Assembly (NCBI GenBank): GCA_965214035.1
Contig: OZ243932.1
Location: 1,550,001-1,614,000 of the forward strand
Direction of reading: 5' to 3'
Length of the DNA: 64,000 nt
From: JAJDYQ01 sp965214035
GTDB lineage: Bacteria; Pseudomonadota; Gammaproteobacteria; JAJDYQ01
Below, piece after piece: positions 8,601-18,600 of this stretch. The notes below the pieces were generated by a model. That model was not told the origin of the DNA. It searched no databases and saw only the letters and a list, made by a program, of their open reading frames with translations. Position 1 is the first letter of the stretch. Each line of letters opens with the position of its first letter. The position numbers and the translations under genes are program-made.

Positions 8601-11479
8601 TCATTGCGGATGGTGTAGGTGACACTGCCGGCCGTGGGGGAGGTGATGACATCGTCAGGGGTGTCATTGACTCGTTGCAGACTGACGGTGACGGTTTCGT
8701 CTGCCTCGAACAGGCTGTCACCGTTGACCCGGATTTTTTGGACGAAGGATGCCTGATTACTGCTGAAGTTGGTATCCAGAGTGCTATCGCAAACACCAAA
8801 ACCAAAAATAGGAAGCACTGTGTCATTCAGGCTTGTGAACTGATAGTCTGCACTGCTACCAGGCTCGGCGGTACCACCGTCCAGACAGATGCTAAACCTG
8901 AATCCCCCTGGCCTTGGCGGATTCACGGTAAAGGTCAGTGTGGCGGCATCGGTCAAGCCACCACTATTGCCTTCATCTCCTTCTGCCGGTTCGATGCTGA
9001 TGGATACGACATGCGGCTCCTCATTGATGATGGCGACCACGGCCGTATTAGTGGAGCCGATGGTGTAGCCGTCGCCGGTGGCCAGTGCCACCGTGAGGGT
9101 GCCGTTTTCGACATCGGTGTTGTCATAGACGGTGTCTATTTCATACCTGGCGGAACCTACGCCGGCCGGCAGCAGGAAGGACTTGGGACCCTTGTCGCCG
9201 GACGCCACAAAGTTGCCGTCGCCGTCAGCCTCGCTGACCATCAGGTTGACCGTGGTGGGCAGTCCAGAAGCCGGGTTGGCCGCGATGGTGAAGCTGGCCG
9301 GCGAGCCTTCGGTGACCATGTCGGCGGCTGTGATGGTCAGCTCTGGCACGGTGTCGTCATTTTGAATGGTGTAGGTGATGCTGCCGGCCGTGGGGGAGAT
9401 GATGACATCGTCGGGAGTGTCGAGGTTGCCGCCCAAACCACTGACTCGTTGCAGGCTGACGGTGACGGTTTCGTCTTCCTCGAACAGGCTGTCACCGTTG
9501 ACCCGGATTTTTTGGCTGAAGGATGCCTCATTATTGCTGAAGGCGGCTCCCACAGTGCTATCGCAACTACCAGCAACAGGAGCAATAGCAGGCACTGTGT
9601 TATTCAGGTTTGTGAACTGATAGTCTGCACTGCTACCACGCTCGGCGGTACCACCGTCCAGACAGATTCCAAACCTGAATCCCTCTGGCCTTGGCGGATT
9701 CACGGTAAAAGTCAGTATGGCGGCATCGGTCAAGCCACCACTATTGCCTTCATCTCCTTCTGCTTCTTCCGGTTCAATGCTGACGGATACGACATAGGGG
9801 TCGTCATTGAGGATGGTCACCACGGCCGTATGGTTGATGGAGCCGACGGTGTAGCCGGTGCCGTCGTTGAGGGTGACGGTGACCGCACCGCTCAGTTCGG
9901 GGGTGCTGTCGTCGTCTGTGGCGACGGTATAGGTGGCCGAGCGTTGGCCGGCCTGAATGGTGACCGTTTTGCTGCCTTCGTCACCGACAGCGACAAAGTT
10001 CTGGCCATCGATTTCGTTTTCAGAGACGGTTAAATTAATGGTCAGGTCGTCTGCCGGAGGCGCGTTGGTCGTGATGGTGAAGCTGGCGGTGGTGCCTTCG
10101 GCGACAGAGGCGGTGTCGGCAGCAATGGTGATTTGTGGGACGTCGTCGTTGAGGATGGTGTAGGTCGCCATGGAGGTGCCGAGGACCACGCCGGCGGGCG
10201 GGGTGCCATTGAAGGACAGCGTGGCAATGACGGTCTCATCGGGCTCTATGTCGGTGTCGCCCCGTATGCGTATGCCGACGGCAGTCGATGTAGTATCTCC
10301 GGTGAGTATGGTCGGGGCCGGGTTCAGGCAGTTCAGATTAAAGGTAGTGCTGGAAACCAAAGGCAGGTAGTCAGCGGATGCGCCCCGGGTCGCGGTTCCC
10401 GAGTAGCAAACCCTCAGATTGAGATTCTGCGTAATGGCCTCCGACAGGGTTATCGTGAAGAACTTGTCCGTCGTGCCAGCATTGCCCTCGTTGGCATCGG
10501 TGGGGGCGCTGATGGATACGGTGGGCGGTGGTTCCACCGTGAAGACGGGGGACAGAGCGTAGAAAGACCTGGCCGTACCTGGATTACTGGCGAAACCACT
10601 CATGGGATCTTGACCAGATTGCAGTTGGCCAAGCACAACGTTTGTAGCGCCCAAGTGCCCGGAAGCATTTCTTGTGCCGTTCGACTTACTGCCCGTCCAA
10701 ACGAACCTGTTGCCCCCGTAGTCTGATCCTGCCTCCGTCTTCCCCGCATAGCTGTCCCAGTTTCCGTCGTAGAAATCGCTATAGCTGTCGGCGACCTTGG
10801 CGCCATTCAGCCAGTAGATCGGCCGACTCGTACCGGTCGTCGAGGTATTGTCCCGGGCATCAACCGTACTGGTCGAGCCGACAACCTTGAACTCGTCGCC
10901 GCAACTGTCGGTGATGTCGGTGTGGCCTGCCTTGGCGCGGGTTTGCACGAACGTGTTGTAGGTGGCGATATCGGTCGCGGTCGCGACTCTCCCCGTCGAG
11001 GTGACGAACAGCAGACGGAAACTGTCGCCGCGATCGACACCGGAGGGCTTCAGGGCCCAGTCATGAGGAACCTCGTAGGGGCCATCATCGGAGCACTCAA
11101 CCGCCGCCCCTTGGGCCTGCGCCCCGGTCGCGAACACTGTCAGCAGTGGCAGTCCGAGCAATGACACCACCGCCGCACGGCGCAGCCAGCCGGCGGTGCG
11201 GGCTGTCAAAGAATAGAAACTGTCGGAAAAAGACCGGCGCGTCAGCCGACCAGGAGGCTCAGAGGCACCTGCCCCGCGACAGGAATGCACCGCAGAGCGG
11301 CCGGCATCAGATATACCCTCCCGTTTGGGGGGGGGGGGGGGGGGGGGGGGGGCTGTATTTTTACACAGGTCAATATCGATGCCTGCCGGTCGCAGGGCAT
11401 TGTTTATGACTGTGATGATTTTGCATATCACAGCATGACCCTTGTTGCTGTTCAGAATCCATTTTTGTCCAGATTTCAT
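2630..11479 (-). CDS. Giant Calx-beta repeat autotransporter with poly-proline (poly-C) switch tract
   Basis: A predicted surface protein of 2949 residues. Order: basic leader (1-43); eight prolines (44-51) encoded by 26 consecutive C; Sec-type signal peptide (hydrophobic about 101-120, cleavage after GAQAQ); an N-terminal globular domain (about 124-320, RLLFVTSTGR and IYWLNGAKVADSYSDFYDG); many Calx-beta-like repeats ending in NDD or DDD and SNWNQAQTVTV-type repeats; linker MWLPRFGLTAVEHML; then a C-terminal outer-membrane barrel of about 390 residues ending in W. The start at 11479 has a GGAG box seven bases upstream. The barrel should export the repeats (type V secretion). Its role may be adhesion with calcium binding, inferred from the family. 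The barrel and many repeats are nearly identical to those of the neighbouring gene. In the given sequence the tract is in frame. Confidence 0.85.
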   Translation of the reverse strand: MKSGQKWILNSNKGHAVICKIITVINNALRPAGIDIDLCKNTAPPPPPPPPKREGISDAGRSAVHSCRGAGASEPPGRLTRRSFSDSFYSLTARTAGWLRRAAVVSLLGLPLLTVFATGAQAQGAAVECSDDGPYEVPHDWALKPSGVDRGDSFRLLFVTSTGRVATATDIATYNTFVQTRAKAGHTDITDSCGDEFKVVGSTSTVDARDNTSTTGTSRPIYWLNGAKVADSYSDFYDGNWDSYAGKTEAGSDYGGNRFVWTGSKSNGTRNASGHLGATNVVLGQLQSGQDPMSGFASNPGTARSFYALSPVFTVEPPPTVSISAPTDANEGNAGTTDKFFTITLSEAITQNLNLRVCYSGTATRGASADYLPLVSSTTFNLNCLNPAPTILTGDTTSTAVGIRIRGDTDIEPDETVIATLSFNGTPPAGVVLGTSMATYTILNDDVPQITIAADTASVAEGTTASFTITTNAPPADDLTINLTVSENEIDGQNFVAVGDEGSKTVTIQAGQRSATYTVATDDDSTPELSGAVTVTLNDGTGYTVGSINHTAVVTILNDDPYVVSVSIEPEEAEGDEGNSGGLTDAAILTFTVNPPRPEGFRFGICLDGGTAERGSSADYQFTNLNNTVPAIAPVAGSCDSTVGAAFSNNEASFSQKIRVNGDSLFEEDETVTVSLQRVSGLGGNLDTPDDVIISPTAGSITYTIQNDDTVPELTITAADMVTEGSPASFTIAANPASGLPTTVNLMVSEADGDGNFVASGDKGPKSFLLPAGVGSARYEIDTVYDNTDVENGTLTVALATGDGYTIGSTNTAVVAIINEEPHVVSISIEPAEGDEGNSGGLTDAATLTFTVNPPRPGGFRFSICLDGGTAEPGSSADYQFTSLNDTVLPIFGFGVCDSTLDTNFSSNQASFVQKIRVNGDSLFEADETVTVSLQRVNDTPDDVITSPTAGSVTYTIRNDDDPPMISIAGGSPATEGAGTLTYTLTADKPPVTDLTIDLTVMDAPGSDFIAAEGDQTVTFPAGTTALNYAIPITDDEVDEASGEVTVTINDGTGYTAGTDTATIRVRDDDATTVTLAENPAGDLDEGARKQITLTVNRPLGGRGFIESLFVRLMFGGTATLGTDYTLTGISTANVAYGRLDLPGISIQFSGPSSEFAATTATLILTTTADGVSDSGEDITIAVSSVSNAAGLEGGVGVIGTSTIAFDIIEQPALVLNPSTLTIDEGDTATYTVSLATQPNAPVAMTVSGQADTDLTLSDDTLNFTTQNWNQPQTITVTAGSDDDAQSDAPIALLHTATGGDYAGVTGEVTVTITEDDTAGITVQPTTLAVDEGGTNNYTVVLTSAPAGEVIITVDSGTVATVNNDMLTFTQSNWNQAQTVTVTGMDDAVHNAGDARPGTITHAISQGDSGDYPADRELDLVQLTVADNDDPTLSVQVVGDHTSIEEGGARMIQITVSPDTGETFTLVDVRLLLDISDGYELTLDQTDTSLDPTLQFEVSVTDNDQDGADGMLTIDVSSVSGYAAGSPATLQLTVNDNDQADIRIAETGSVTRVAENGGTDSYTVALTSQPTASVTVTAAPGTGITMTDTTLTFTSTDWNQSQTLIVTGQDNNDDDASDRRVAIRHTLSGDSQYSGLSIDDLMVMVDDDDPTEVSLTRTGSTGAIDEGQAVTFTVELGRALIAGEIIEVPLSIAGTDVEPADWSLALQSVTGVVLSNESTMTPLLRFENAGAQTAELTLTAIGDNTMEGSGSETFIIALGPDGTVTNGFDHSSLNTNVGGGADPDSPDHFSVQVNDVIVMPMITITGGATVTEGMGSASFTLTATPAPMDALTLMLNVTGGSGFIATSGAQSVTLNSGSSTVTYLIATQGDAVDEANGTVTVTVGDGTGYEVGDPSEVSASVAIHDDDATPVTLAGDPGNVAEGDSKPLTVTLGRALEAGEQLTVRLTFGGTALFGTDYTLTGTAANGVDYSDLSGGSVTFSAGGQIATLTLMAQTDAVAETGGETVRIALGTLDSSSGINLGGGASGMGNVDFTIQEQPALVLSTTRLTLIEGDSASYRVSLAVAPSADVMVTLTGTNAELQADGTTLTFTSQNWGNPQTVTLMAVTDSNTVMDQVTLTHSADAGYDSVTADLEVIITDSSPQLQFSSTEIELDEGGSTTYTLQLSAEPAGTVTVALSGYDGTALAPQPLELTFTQDNWNQAQTITLSAGTDSNSVNEAAVTLVHTADAGYGEEVTEDVTVTMTDTDAPRLIVGVNTLSVTEQGSATYTVTLATEPSADVTVTITGQSGDLRVDSGTELTFTQSNWNEGQVVTLSAIADDDSEDEALITLTHTASGGGYGTASAERLSVRILDSTRGLVLSESSLDMEENDTASYTVRLALRPMADVTVRVSSGDATRLRVTGGDRLTFTPTNWNQAQTVTVTAADDIDSDANQVILTHTADAGYDPAALPVEIADDDESADMTAMQAAQQMWLPRFGLTAVEHMLGGLDYRFTASSQPGLSGNLNGLPRGQSFNAARLLSSRGSPDASAMGIEQLGAGSSDRPRKLSRTLSLPKLLPSLLRGSHFTFTDQDGTSIWGQAAYTKYKDGEEAGTSIDGEVTTAMLGIDRDNGQTLVGLALAYSDSDGEWQGASDEGELSGMLVSMLPYLRYDLSERLQLWGAASYGRGDLKQTQTSQTGMESKHNLVQLSATAGLRGTLLERPVEQGGLTLELISGLTLARIEADDSRVMAGTEADTQRFRMGLAWSWQLPEEDGVRLTPELELGLRYDGGDTSEGFGLELGGGLSWQTPAKGLTVDVRGRYLLEHEAAEREEWGLSGSLRYEAWPNSAYGPSFSLRHEYGNAPAASGLDRLLSDSLTDALEEEDNRHTAAVSSRWTLKGEWGFALTDDATGIPYASLSASDAKRDLTLGWRLLSNPAGLKSKLDIKAIRREQDDNNPRHSVGAQWKLNW
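11327..11352 (-). repeat. 26-base poly-C (poly-G on plus) tract inside the first giant gene
   Basis: An uninterrupted run of 26 G on the plus strand fills codons 43 (part) to 51 of the giant gene. Mononucleotide runs of this length slip during replication. A gain or loss of one or two bases would shift the frame before the signal peptide and abolish the 2949-residue product. Exact length depends on the assembly. Confidence 0.9.
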
Positions 11480-11776
11480 GTTATTCTCCGTCGTGTGTTT
11501 TCATCAATTTCCGGTTATCGGTTACTGTTTGTGGTATCTGTTGCAAGGGCCGGATACCGTGCCCGCTGACAGGGTTGGGCTTATCTTAAATCAGCCTGCC
11601 ATCACTGGCAAGCGGTTCAGTTGGTCTTTGTTTCCTGAATTATAGCAGCCGGTCAGCAAAAAACAGCCCTTTTTAGCATAAATTGTATTTTTTGTCGAAA
11701 TTTATGGTGTATTGGGTCGGGGTTTGTGGTCACGGCTGCCTTTATGGAGGGATTTTGCCGGTTATAATGCGCTGTT
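11480..11776. other. Leader region upstream of the first giant gene
   Basis: No gene recognised. Next to the start, minus-strand bases read GGAG then AATAAC before ATG, a good ribosome binding site. A short perfect inverted repeat (TGCCA, loop TCAC, TGGCA) lies near 11599-11612. I could not fix a promoter with confidence. The short antisense frames here look like shadows. Confidence 0.5.
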
Positions 11777-12121
11777 TTATCGGTGGATCGCATGTGGGTG
11801 TGGGTCATACTCCAGAAGATGCGGCAGAATGACAACATCAATGCTGTCCCGCTGAACAGGCAGGCTGGTATGGCTGCCGATGACATCACAATCTTTGGCA
11901 GCGGATTTATCCGGTGCCTGCAGGCGGACATGGTGTGCGACCGATGAAGCTGCAACACCCGACCAATAATTCCCTTCCCCGGTCCACAGTAGATGATAGC
12001 CAAACAGCTCCGGCAGGACTTTCTTCAACAGGGCATTTTCCTTTTCCAGTAAGTCTGCTCCTGCTGTTGTCTGAAACCATTCGGAAAGCGAGCGGCCCTG
12101 TCGTTTTGGAGGCAAAACCAT
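11777..12121 (-). pseudogene. Truncated YafS-like SAM-dependent methyltransferase
   Basis: The frame reads MVLPPKRQGRSLSEWFQT, then ELFGYHLLWTGEG and DSIDVVILPHLLEYDPHPHAI. These match the first half of the COG0500 methyltransferases encoded near rnhA/gloB (YafS type), where LPHLLE is followed by LREVxRVLxPEG. Here a stop comes directly after HAIHR, so about half the protein is missing and the post-I motifs are absent. The frame could also start at 12136. It is probably a dead fragment; a shortened active protein is unlikely. Confidence 0.7.
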
Positions 12122-12191
12122 GATCTGGATAACCATTCAAACGGATATTGCTATCCTAATGCAGAAAGCAGCATCATGAAGGATTTTCGCT

Positions 12192-12480
12192 GTCAGCTCA
12201 GGTTCTTATAAAACATTCATCATTAACGAGCAGGGCCGGGAGCAGATAACCGGCTTTTACCTGCCCGGCGAGATTGTGGGTCTGGATGGGCTGGGGGTAT
12301 ATGTCCCAATTCCACCGCTATGGCATTAGAGACGGCGACAGTATATGAAATATCGACCCCTGAACTACTGGATAAGTTATGCGAAGCCAACCACAACCTG
12401 AGAAATTCCTTTTGCGTCGTAATATCAGCCTGATTCAGGAGGCAATATATCTCTGAGCCAGTCGGGCAATCTGGACAGCC
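12192..12480 (+). pseudogene. Remnant of an FNR/ANR-family transcription regulator
   Basis: One frame from 12192 gives SYKTFIINEQGREQITGFYL, then PGEIVGLDGLG, the effector-domain core of FNR/ANR proteins, and stops at TAG 12327-12329. A second frame takes up the family sequence at about 12317 (TAMALETATVYEIS, then LLDKLCEANHNLRNS) and is again broken near 12415. Degenerate sequence continues to about 12480. The cysteine-bearing N-terminus and the HTH domain are missing. At least one frameshift plus truncation means it cannot make a functional oxygen sensor. Confidence 0.8.
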
Positions 12481-12525
12481 TGCCGCCTATGCCTGAGCGT
12501 GTCAGGCATGGACGGTTGGAGCCAT

Positions 12526-12566
12526 AAAAAAGCGGGGCCGGTGACAATACGGATGGATCCGGCCCC
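12526..12566 (-). terminator. Rho-independent terminator of the second giant autotransporter gene
   Basis: Stem arms 12559-12566 and 12534-12541 (CCGGCCCC with GGGGCCGG) are followed on the minus strand by GC and six T. The sequence is nearly the same as the terminator behind the first copy, including the bases in the loop. Confidence 0.88.
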
Positions 12567-12571
12567 ACAAC

Positions 12572-12593
12572 AGCCGGCAGGGAGGTGCCGGCT
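12572..12593 (-). repeat. Perfect 8-bp inverted repeat, same as behind copy 1
   Basis: AGCCGGCA (12572-12579) and its complement (12586-12593) with the loop GGGAGG sit between the stop codon at 12603 and the terminator, identical to the hairpin at 2599-2620. Confidence 0.7.
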
Positions 12594-12602
12594 ACGGAAA
12601 TC

Positions 12603-15600
12603 CTACCAGTTCAGCTTCCACTCCGCGCCGACGCTGTGGCGGGGGTTATTGTCATCCTGTTCGCGGCGGATGGCCTTGATATCCAGCTTCGACTTCAGGC
12701 CAGCCGGATTGGACAACAGACGCCAGCCGAGGGTCAGATCACGTTTCGCATCGGATGCCGACAGGCTCGCATAGGGGATGCCGGTCGCATCGTCCATCAG
12801 AGCAAAACCCCATTCACCTTTCAACGTCCAGCGGCTCGACACATCAGCGGTATCAGCATTATCCTCCTTCAGCGCATCCGTCAGAGAATCCGACAACAAC
12901 CGATCCAGACCACTGGCCGCCGGTGCATTGCCATACTCATGGCGCAGACTGAACGACGGACCATGCGCCGAGTCCGGCCGCGCCTTGTAACGCAGTGAAC
13001 CGGACAGACCCCACTCCTCACGCCCGGAGGCCTCATGCTCCAGCAGATAACGGCTGCGCACATCAAAGGTCAAACCACGGGCCGGTAACTGCCAGTTCAG
13101 GCCACCGCCCAGCTCCAGACCAAAGCCTTCACTGGTATCACCGCCGTCATAACGCAGACCCAGTTCCAGCTCCGGTGTCAGGCGCATACCGCCCCCTTCC
13201 GGCAACTGCCAGGACCACTCCAGACCCATCCGGAAACGCTGTGTATCCGCCTCGGTGCCCGCCATCACCCCGGAATCATCCGCCTCAATGCGCGCCAGCG
13301 TCATATCCGAAATCAGCTTCAGGCTCAAACCGCCCTCTTCCACCGGACGATCCAGCAACGTACCGCGCAGACCCAGCGTCGCCGATACCTGCTCCAGATC
13401 GTGCTCCGACTCCACGCCGGTCGTCTCTGAAGTCTGCTCCAGATCACCTCGACCATAGCTCGCCGCACCCCACAGTTGCAGACGCTCCGTCAGGTCATAA
13501 CGCAGGTACGGCAGCAGGGAGGCCAGCGTACCGGACAACTCACCTTTGTCCGATTCACCCTGCCCCTGCCATTCACCATCACTGTCGCTGTAGGCCAGTG
13601 CCAGACCCAGCAGCGTCCGACCACTGCTGTGGTCAACACCCAGCATGGCCGTGGTGACCTCGCCGTCTATCGAAGTACCATCGTCGGCGTCTTTATAGCT
13701 CGAATACGAGGCACGCCCCCAGATCGAAGTACCGTCCTCGTCACTCAATGTGAAATGACTGCCGCGCAGCATGGACGGCAACAGCTTCGGTAAGGACAAA
13801 GTGCGTGACAGCTTGCGCGGACGATCCGACGAACCGGCACCCAACTGCTCAATGCCCAGCACACTGGCATCCGGGCCGCCGCGACTGGACAGCAGACGCG
13901 CCGCATTGAATGACTGACCCCGCGGCAGACCGTTCAGATTACCCGACAGACCCGGCTGGTCTGATGCCGCGAAACGATGATGCAGACCACCCAGCATATG
14001 CTCAATCGCCGTCAGACCAAAGCGTGGCAACCACATCGACTGCGCCGCCTGCATCGCCTCCGTGCTGCCCACCACAACCTCCAAATCAACCACAAGCGCA
14101 TCATCATAGTTTCCGCCCGATGCCATATGCGTCAGAATCACCCGATTCGACAACGCATTGCTGTCCGTGCCCGCCGTCAACGTCACGATCTGCGCCTCAT
14201 TCCAGTTGTCTGAACTGAAGGTCAGGGTGTTCTGATCGCCAACCATGTCGGCATCGGTGTCCGCTCTCAAGGCCGTGGTGACACCGCTCAGGGTAATGAC
14301 AACCTCCGCCGTCGGTTCAGTCGCCAGTGCGACCGTATAGCTGGTCGTGCTGCCTTCAATCAGGCTGATGGCCGTCGCCGGGGTCAGCACAATGGCCGGG
14401 TCTTCAGTCAATGTCGGATCATCGTCGTCCGTGACGGTAACTGCGACAGAGTCCAGTTCCAGAACAGTGGTATAGGCACCACCGTCAGCGGTGCTGATGG
14501 TGTGGGTGATGGTCCCGGTGCGCTCGTCACCGGTGTTGTCGGTGTCGTCATTGACGCCGGTCACGGTCACGGCCTGCGGCTGGTTCCAGTTGGATGTAGC
14601 AAAGGTCAGCATGAGTGGAGCCACCGTGAATGTGGCTGCATCACTGGAGGTGACCATCACGGCGACATTGCCGACCGGCAGCATGTTCAGCACCACGGTG
14701 TAGCTGTCGGTACCGCTGTCTTCGGCTACGGTGACAGAGGCCGGATTGGCGGTGATACCGACTGTGGTCGGCACCGTGGCATCCTCAATCGTAAAATCAG
14801 CCAGATTGTCCGTGCCAGAGGCACCGCCGCCCAGGTTGGTGCCGGAGTTGCTGTCCAGTGTGCCCAGACCAATGCGGACCAATTCACCGCCGGTCTCGAC
14901 CACGGCATCCGTTCGTGCCATCAGGGTCAGGGTGGCTATCTGACCACCGGCGCTGAAGGTCACGCTGCCGCCGCTCAGATCGCTGTAATCCACGCCATTG
15001 GCTGTGGTGCCGGTCAATGTGTAGTCGGTGCCGAAGGTGGCGGTACCGCCGAAGGTCAGCCGCACGGTCAGTTGCTCGCCGGCCTCCAGAGCGCGACCCA
15101 GGGTGAGGGTGAGCGGTTTGCTGTCGCCTTCGGCCACATTACCAGGATCACCGGCCAGCGTGACCGGGGTGGCATCGTCGTCATGCACTCCGACGGACGC
15201 CACGGAGGGATCACCCACTTCATAGCCCGTACCATCACCCACCGTCACGGTCACGGTGCCATTCGCCTCATCCACAGCATCGCCCTGCGTCGCAATCAAA
15301 TAGGTCACCGTGCTGGAACCACTATTCAGGGCAACCGTCTGTGCGCCGCTGGTGGCGATAAAACCGCTGCCGCCGGTCACATTGAGCATCAGGGTCAGGG
15401 CGTCAGTCGGAGCCGGTGTGGCCGTCAGGGTAAAGCTGGCACTGCCCATCCCTTCCGTGACCGTGGCACCACCGGTGATGGTGATCATCGGCATGACAAT
15501 AACATCGTTGACCTGCACACTGAAGGTGTTACTGCCGCTGTGCGGGTCGGCACCACCGCCCACATTGGTGTTCAGACTGCTGTGGTCAAAGCCATTGGGC

Positions 15601-18600
15601 CCATCACCGTCCAGACCCAGGGCGATAACATAAGTTTCGGAACCACCGCCTTCCACCGTATTGTCGCCGTTGGCGGTCAAGGTCAGTTCAGCCGTCTGTG
15701 CGCCGGCATTCTCAAAGCGCAGCAGCGGAGTCATTGTGTTCTCATTGGACAGAACCACACCGGTTCCGGTCGCACTCAGACTCCAGTCCGCCGGTTCGAC
15801 ATCGGTACCGGTTACGCTCAGCGGTACGTCAATAATCTCGCCGGCAACCAGGGCACGACCCAGCTCGATTGTGAAGGTAACGGCCTGGCCTTCATCAATA
15901 GCGCCCGTACTGCCGGTGCGAATCAGGCTGACCTCGGTCGGGTCGTTGTCAATGATGGTCAGCGTGACCATGGACGGAGAACCGGCTGCAAACCGTGGAT
16001 CGGATACATGGATGGTCATAGTGCCGTTGGGCTGATCCATATTGTTTTCACTAATAGTGTATTCAACATCCACTGGTGTTTCCAAAAGGTCACTAACAAC
16101 GGCTTCACCTCCGCCATAACCAGTGGTAAGAGTTCTAAATGTTCTGGGGTCGTTCAAAAATTGCGACACCGGCGGGTCCGCAGTGAATCGAGCCGTAATG
16201 GACGACCCCCCTTCCTCGATGGTTGTGTCACCATTTGGCAAGCTGACAGTCAATGTCGGATCATCGTCGTCCATGACGGTAACTGCGACAGAGTCCAGTT
16301 CCAGAACAGTGGTATAGGCACCACCGTCAGCGGTGCTGATGGTGTGGGTGATGGTCCCGGTGCGTTCGTCACCGGTGTTGTGGGTGTCGTCATTGACGCC
16401 GGTCACGGTCACGGCCTGCGGCTGGTTCCAGTTGGATGTAGCAAAGGTCAGCATGAGTGGAGCCACCGTGAATGTGGCTGCATCACTGGAGGTGACCATC
16501 ATGGCGACATTGCCGCCCGGCTGCGTGTTCAGCACCACGGTGTAGCTGTCGGTACCGCTGTCTTCGGCTACGGTGACAGAGGCCGGATTGACAGTGATAC
16601 CGACTGTGGTCGGCACCGTGGCATCCTCAATCGTAAAATCAGACAGATTGTCCGTGCCGGAGGCACCGCCGCCCAGGTTGGTGCCGGAGTTGCTGTCCAG
16701 TGTGCCCAGAACAATGCGCACCGTTTCGCCGCCGGTCTCGATCACGGCATCCGTTTGTGCCATCAGGGTCAGGGTGGCCATCTGACCATCGGCACTAAAG
16801 GTCACGCTGCCGCCGCTCAGATCGCTGTAATCCACGCCATTGGCCGCCGTGCCGGTCAGTGTGTAGTCGGTGCCGAAGGTGGCGGTACCGCCGAAGGTCA
16901 GCCGCACGGTCAGTTGCTCGCCGGCCTCCAGAGCGCGACCCAAGGTGAGGGTGAGCGGTTTGCTGTCGCCTTCGGCCACATTACCAGGATCACCGGCCAG
17001 CGTGACTGTGGTGGCATCGTCGTCATGCACTCCGACGGACGCCACAGAGGGATCGCCCACTTCATAGCCCGTACCATCACCTACGGTCACGGTGACCGTG
17101 CCATTGGGTTCATCCACGGCATCGCCCTGCGTCGCAATCAAATAGGTCACCGTGCTGGAACCACTATTCAGGGCAACCGTCTGTGCGCCGCTGGTGGCGA
17201 TAAAATCGCTGCCGCCGGTCACATTGAGCATCAGGGTCAGGGCGTCCGTCGGAGCCGGTGTGGCCGTCAGGGTAAAGCTGGCACTGCCCATCCCTTCCGT
17301 GACCGTGGTACCGCCGGTGATGGTGATCATCGGCATCACCGTGGCATCGTTGACCTGCACACTGAAGGTGTTACTGCCGCTGTGCGGATCGGCACCACCG
17401 CCCACATTGGTGTTCAGACTGCTGTGGTCAAAGCCATTGGGCCCATCACCGTCCAGACCCAGGGCGATAACATAAGTTTCGGAACCACCGCCTTCCACCA
17501 TATTGTCGCCGTTGGCGGTCAAGGTCAGTTCAGCCGTCTGTGCGCCGGCATCCTCAAAGCGCAGCAGCGGAGTCATTGTGTTCTCATTGGACAGAACCAC
17601 ACCGGTACCGGTCGCACTCAGGCTCCAGTCCGCCGGTTCGACATCGATACCGGTTACGCTCAGCGGTACCTCGATGATCTCGCCGGCAACCAGGGCACGA
17701 CCCAGCTCGACTGTGAAGGTAACGGCCTGGCCTTCATCAATAGCGCCCGTACTGCCGGTGCGAATCAGGCTGACCTCGGTCGGGTCGTTGTCAATGACGG
17801 TCAGCGTGACCATGGACGGAGAACCGGCTGCAAACCGTTCCAAGGGATCGGATACATGGATGGTCATAGTGCCGTTGGGCTGATCCATATTGTTTTCATC
17901 GAATTCATCAATAAAGTATTCAACATCCACTGGTCTTGTCAAAAGGCCACTTGTAAGGCTGCTAGTTAAGCTATAACCAGTGGTAAGAGTGATAAAATCA
18001 TCGGGGGTGCCCAAAACGTCCGCCACCGGCGGGTCCACAGTGAATCGAGCCGTAATGGACGACCCCCCTTCCTCGATGGTTGTTTCACCATTTGGCAAGC
18101 TGACAGTCAATGTCGGATCATCGACCTGCACACTGAAGGTGTTACTGCCGCTGTGCGGGTCGGCACCGCCGCCCACATTGGTGTTCAGACTGTCCTGGTC
18201 AAAGCCATTGGGCACATCACCGTCCGGACCCAGGGCGATAACATAAGTTTCGGAACCACCGCCTTCCAACGTATCGTCGCCGTTGGCGGTCAAGGTCAGT
18301 TCAGCCGTCTGTGCGTCGGCATTCTCAAAGCGCAGCAGCGGAGTCATTGTGTTCTCATTGGACAGAACCACACCGGTACCGGTCGCACTCAGGCTCCAGT
18401 CCGCCGGTTCGACATCGGTACCGGTTACGCTCAGCGGTACCTCGATGATCTCGCCGGCGATCAGGGCACGACCCAGCTCGACTGTGAAGGTAACGGCCTG
18501 GCCTTCATCAATAGCGCCCGTACTGCCGGTGCGAATCAGGCTGACCTCGGTCGGGTCGTTGTCAATGATGGGCAGCGTGACCATGGACGGAGAACCGGCT

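Noticed and set aside
7157..10033. Plus-strand open frames of 328 and 452 codons (7157-8143 and 8675-10033)
   Set aside because: Antisense to copy 1, repetitive, no recognisable domain; explained by codon bias of the repeat gene.
14502..17969. Plus-strand open frame of 1155 codons
   Set aside because: It lies fully antisense to the second giant gene. The repeats and lack of stops on the coding strand create it, and it recurs in each repeat unit in the same form. No ribosome site, signal or family match.
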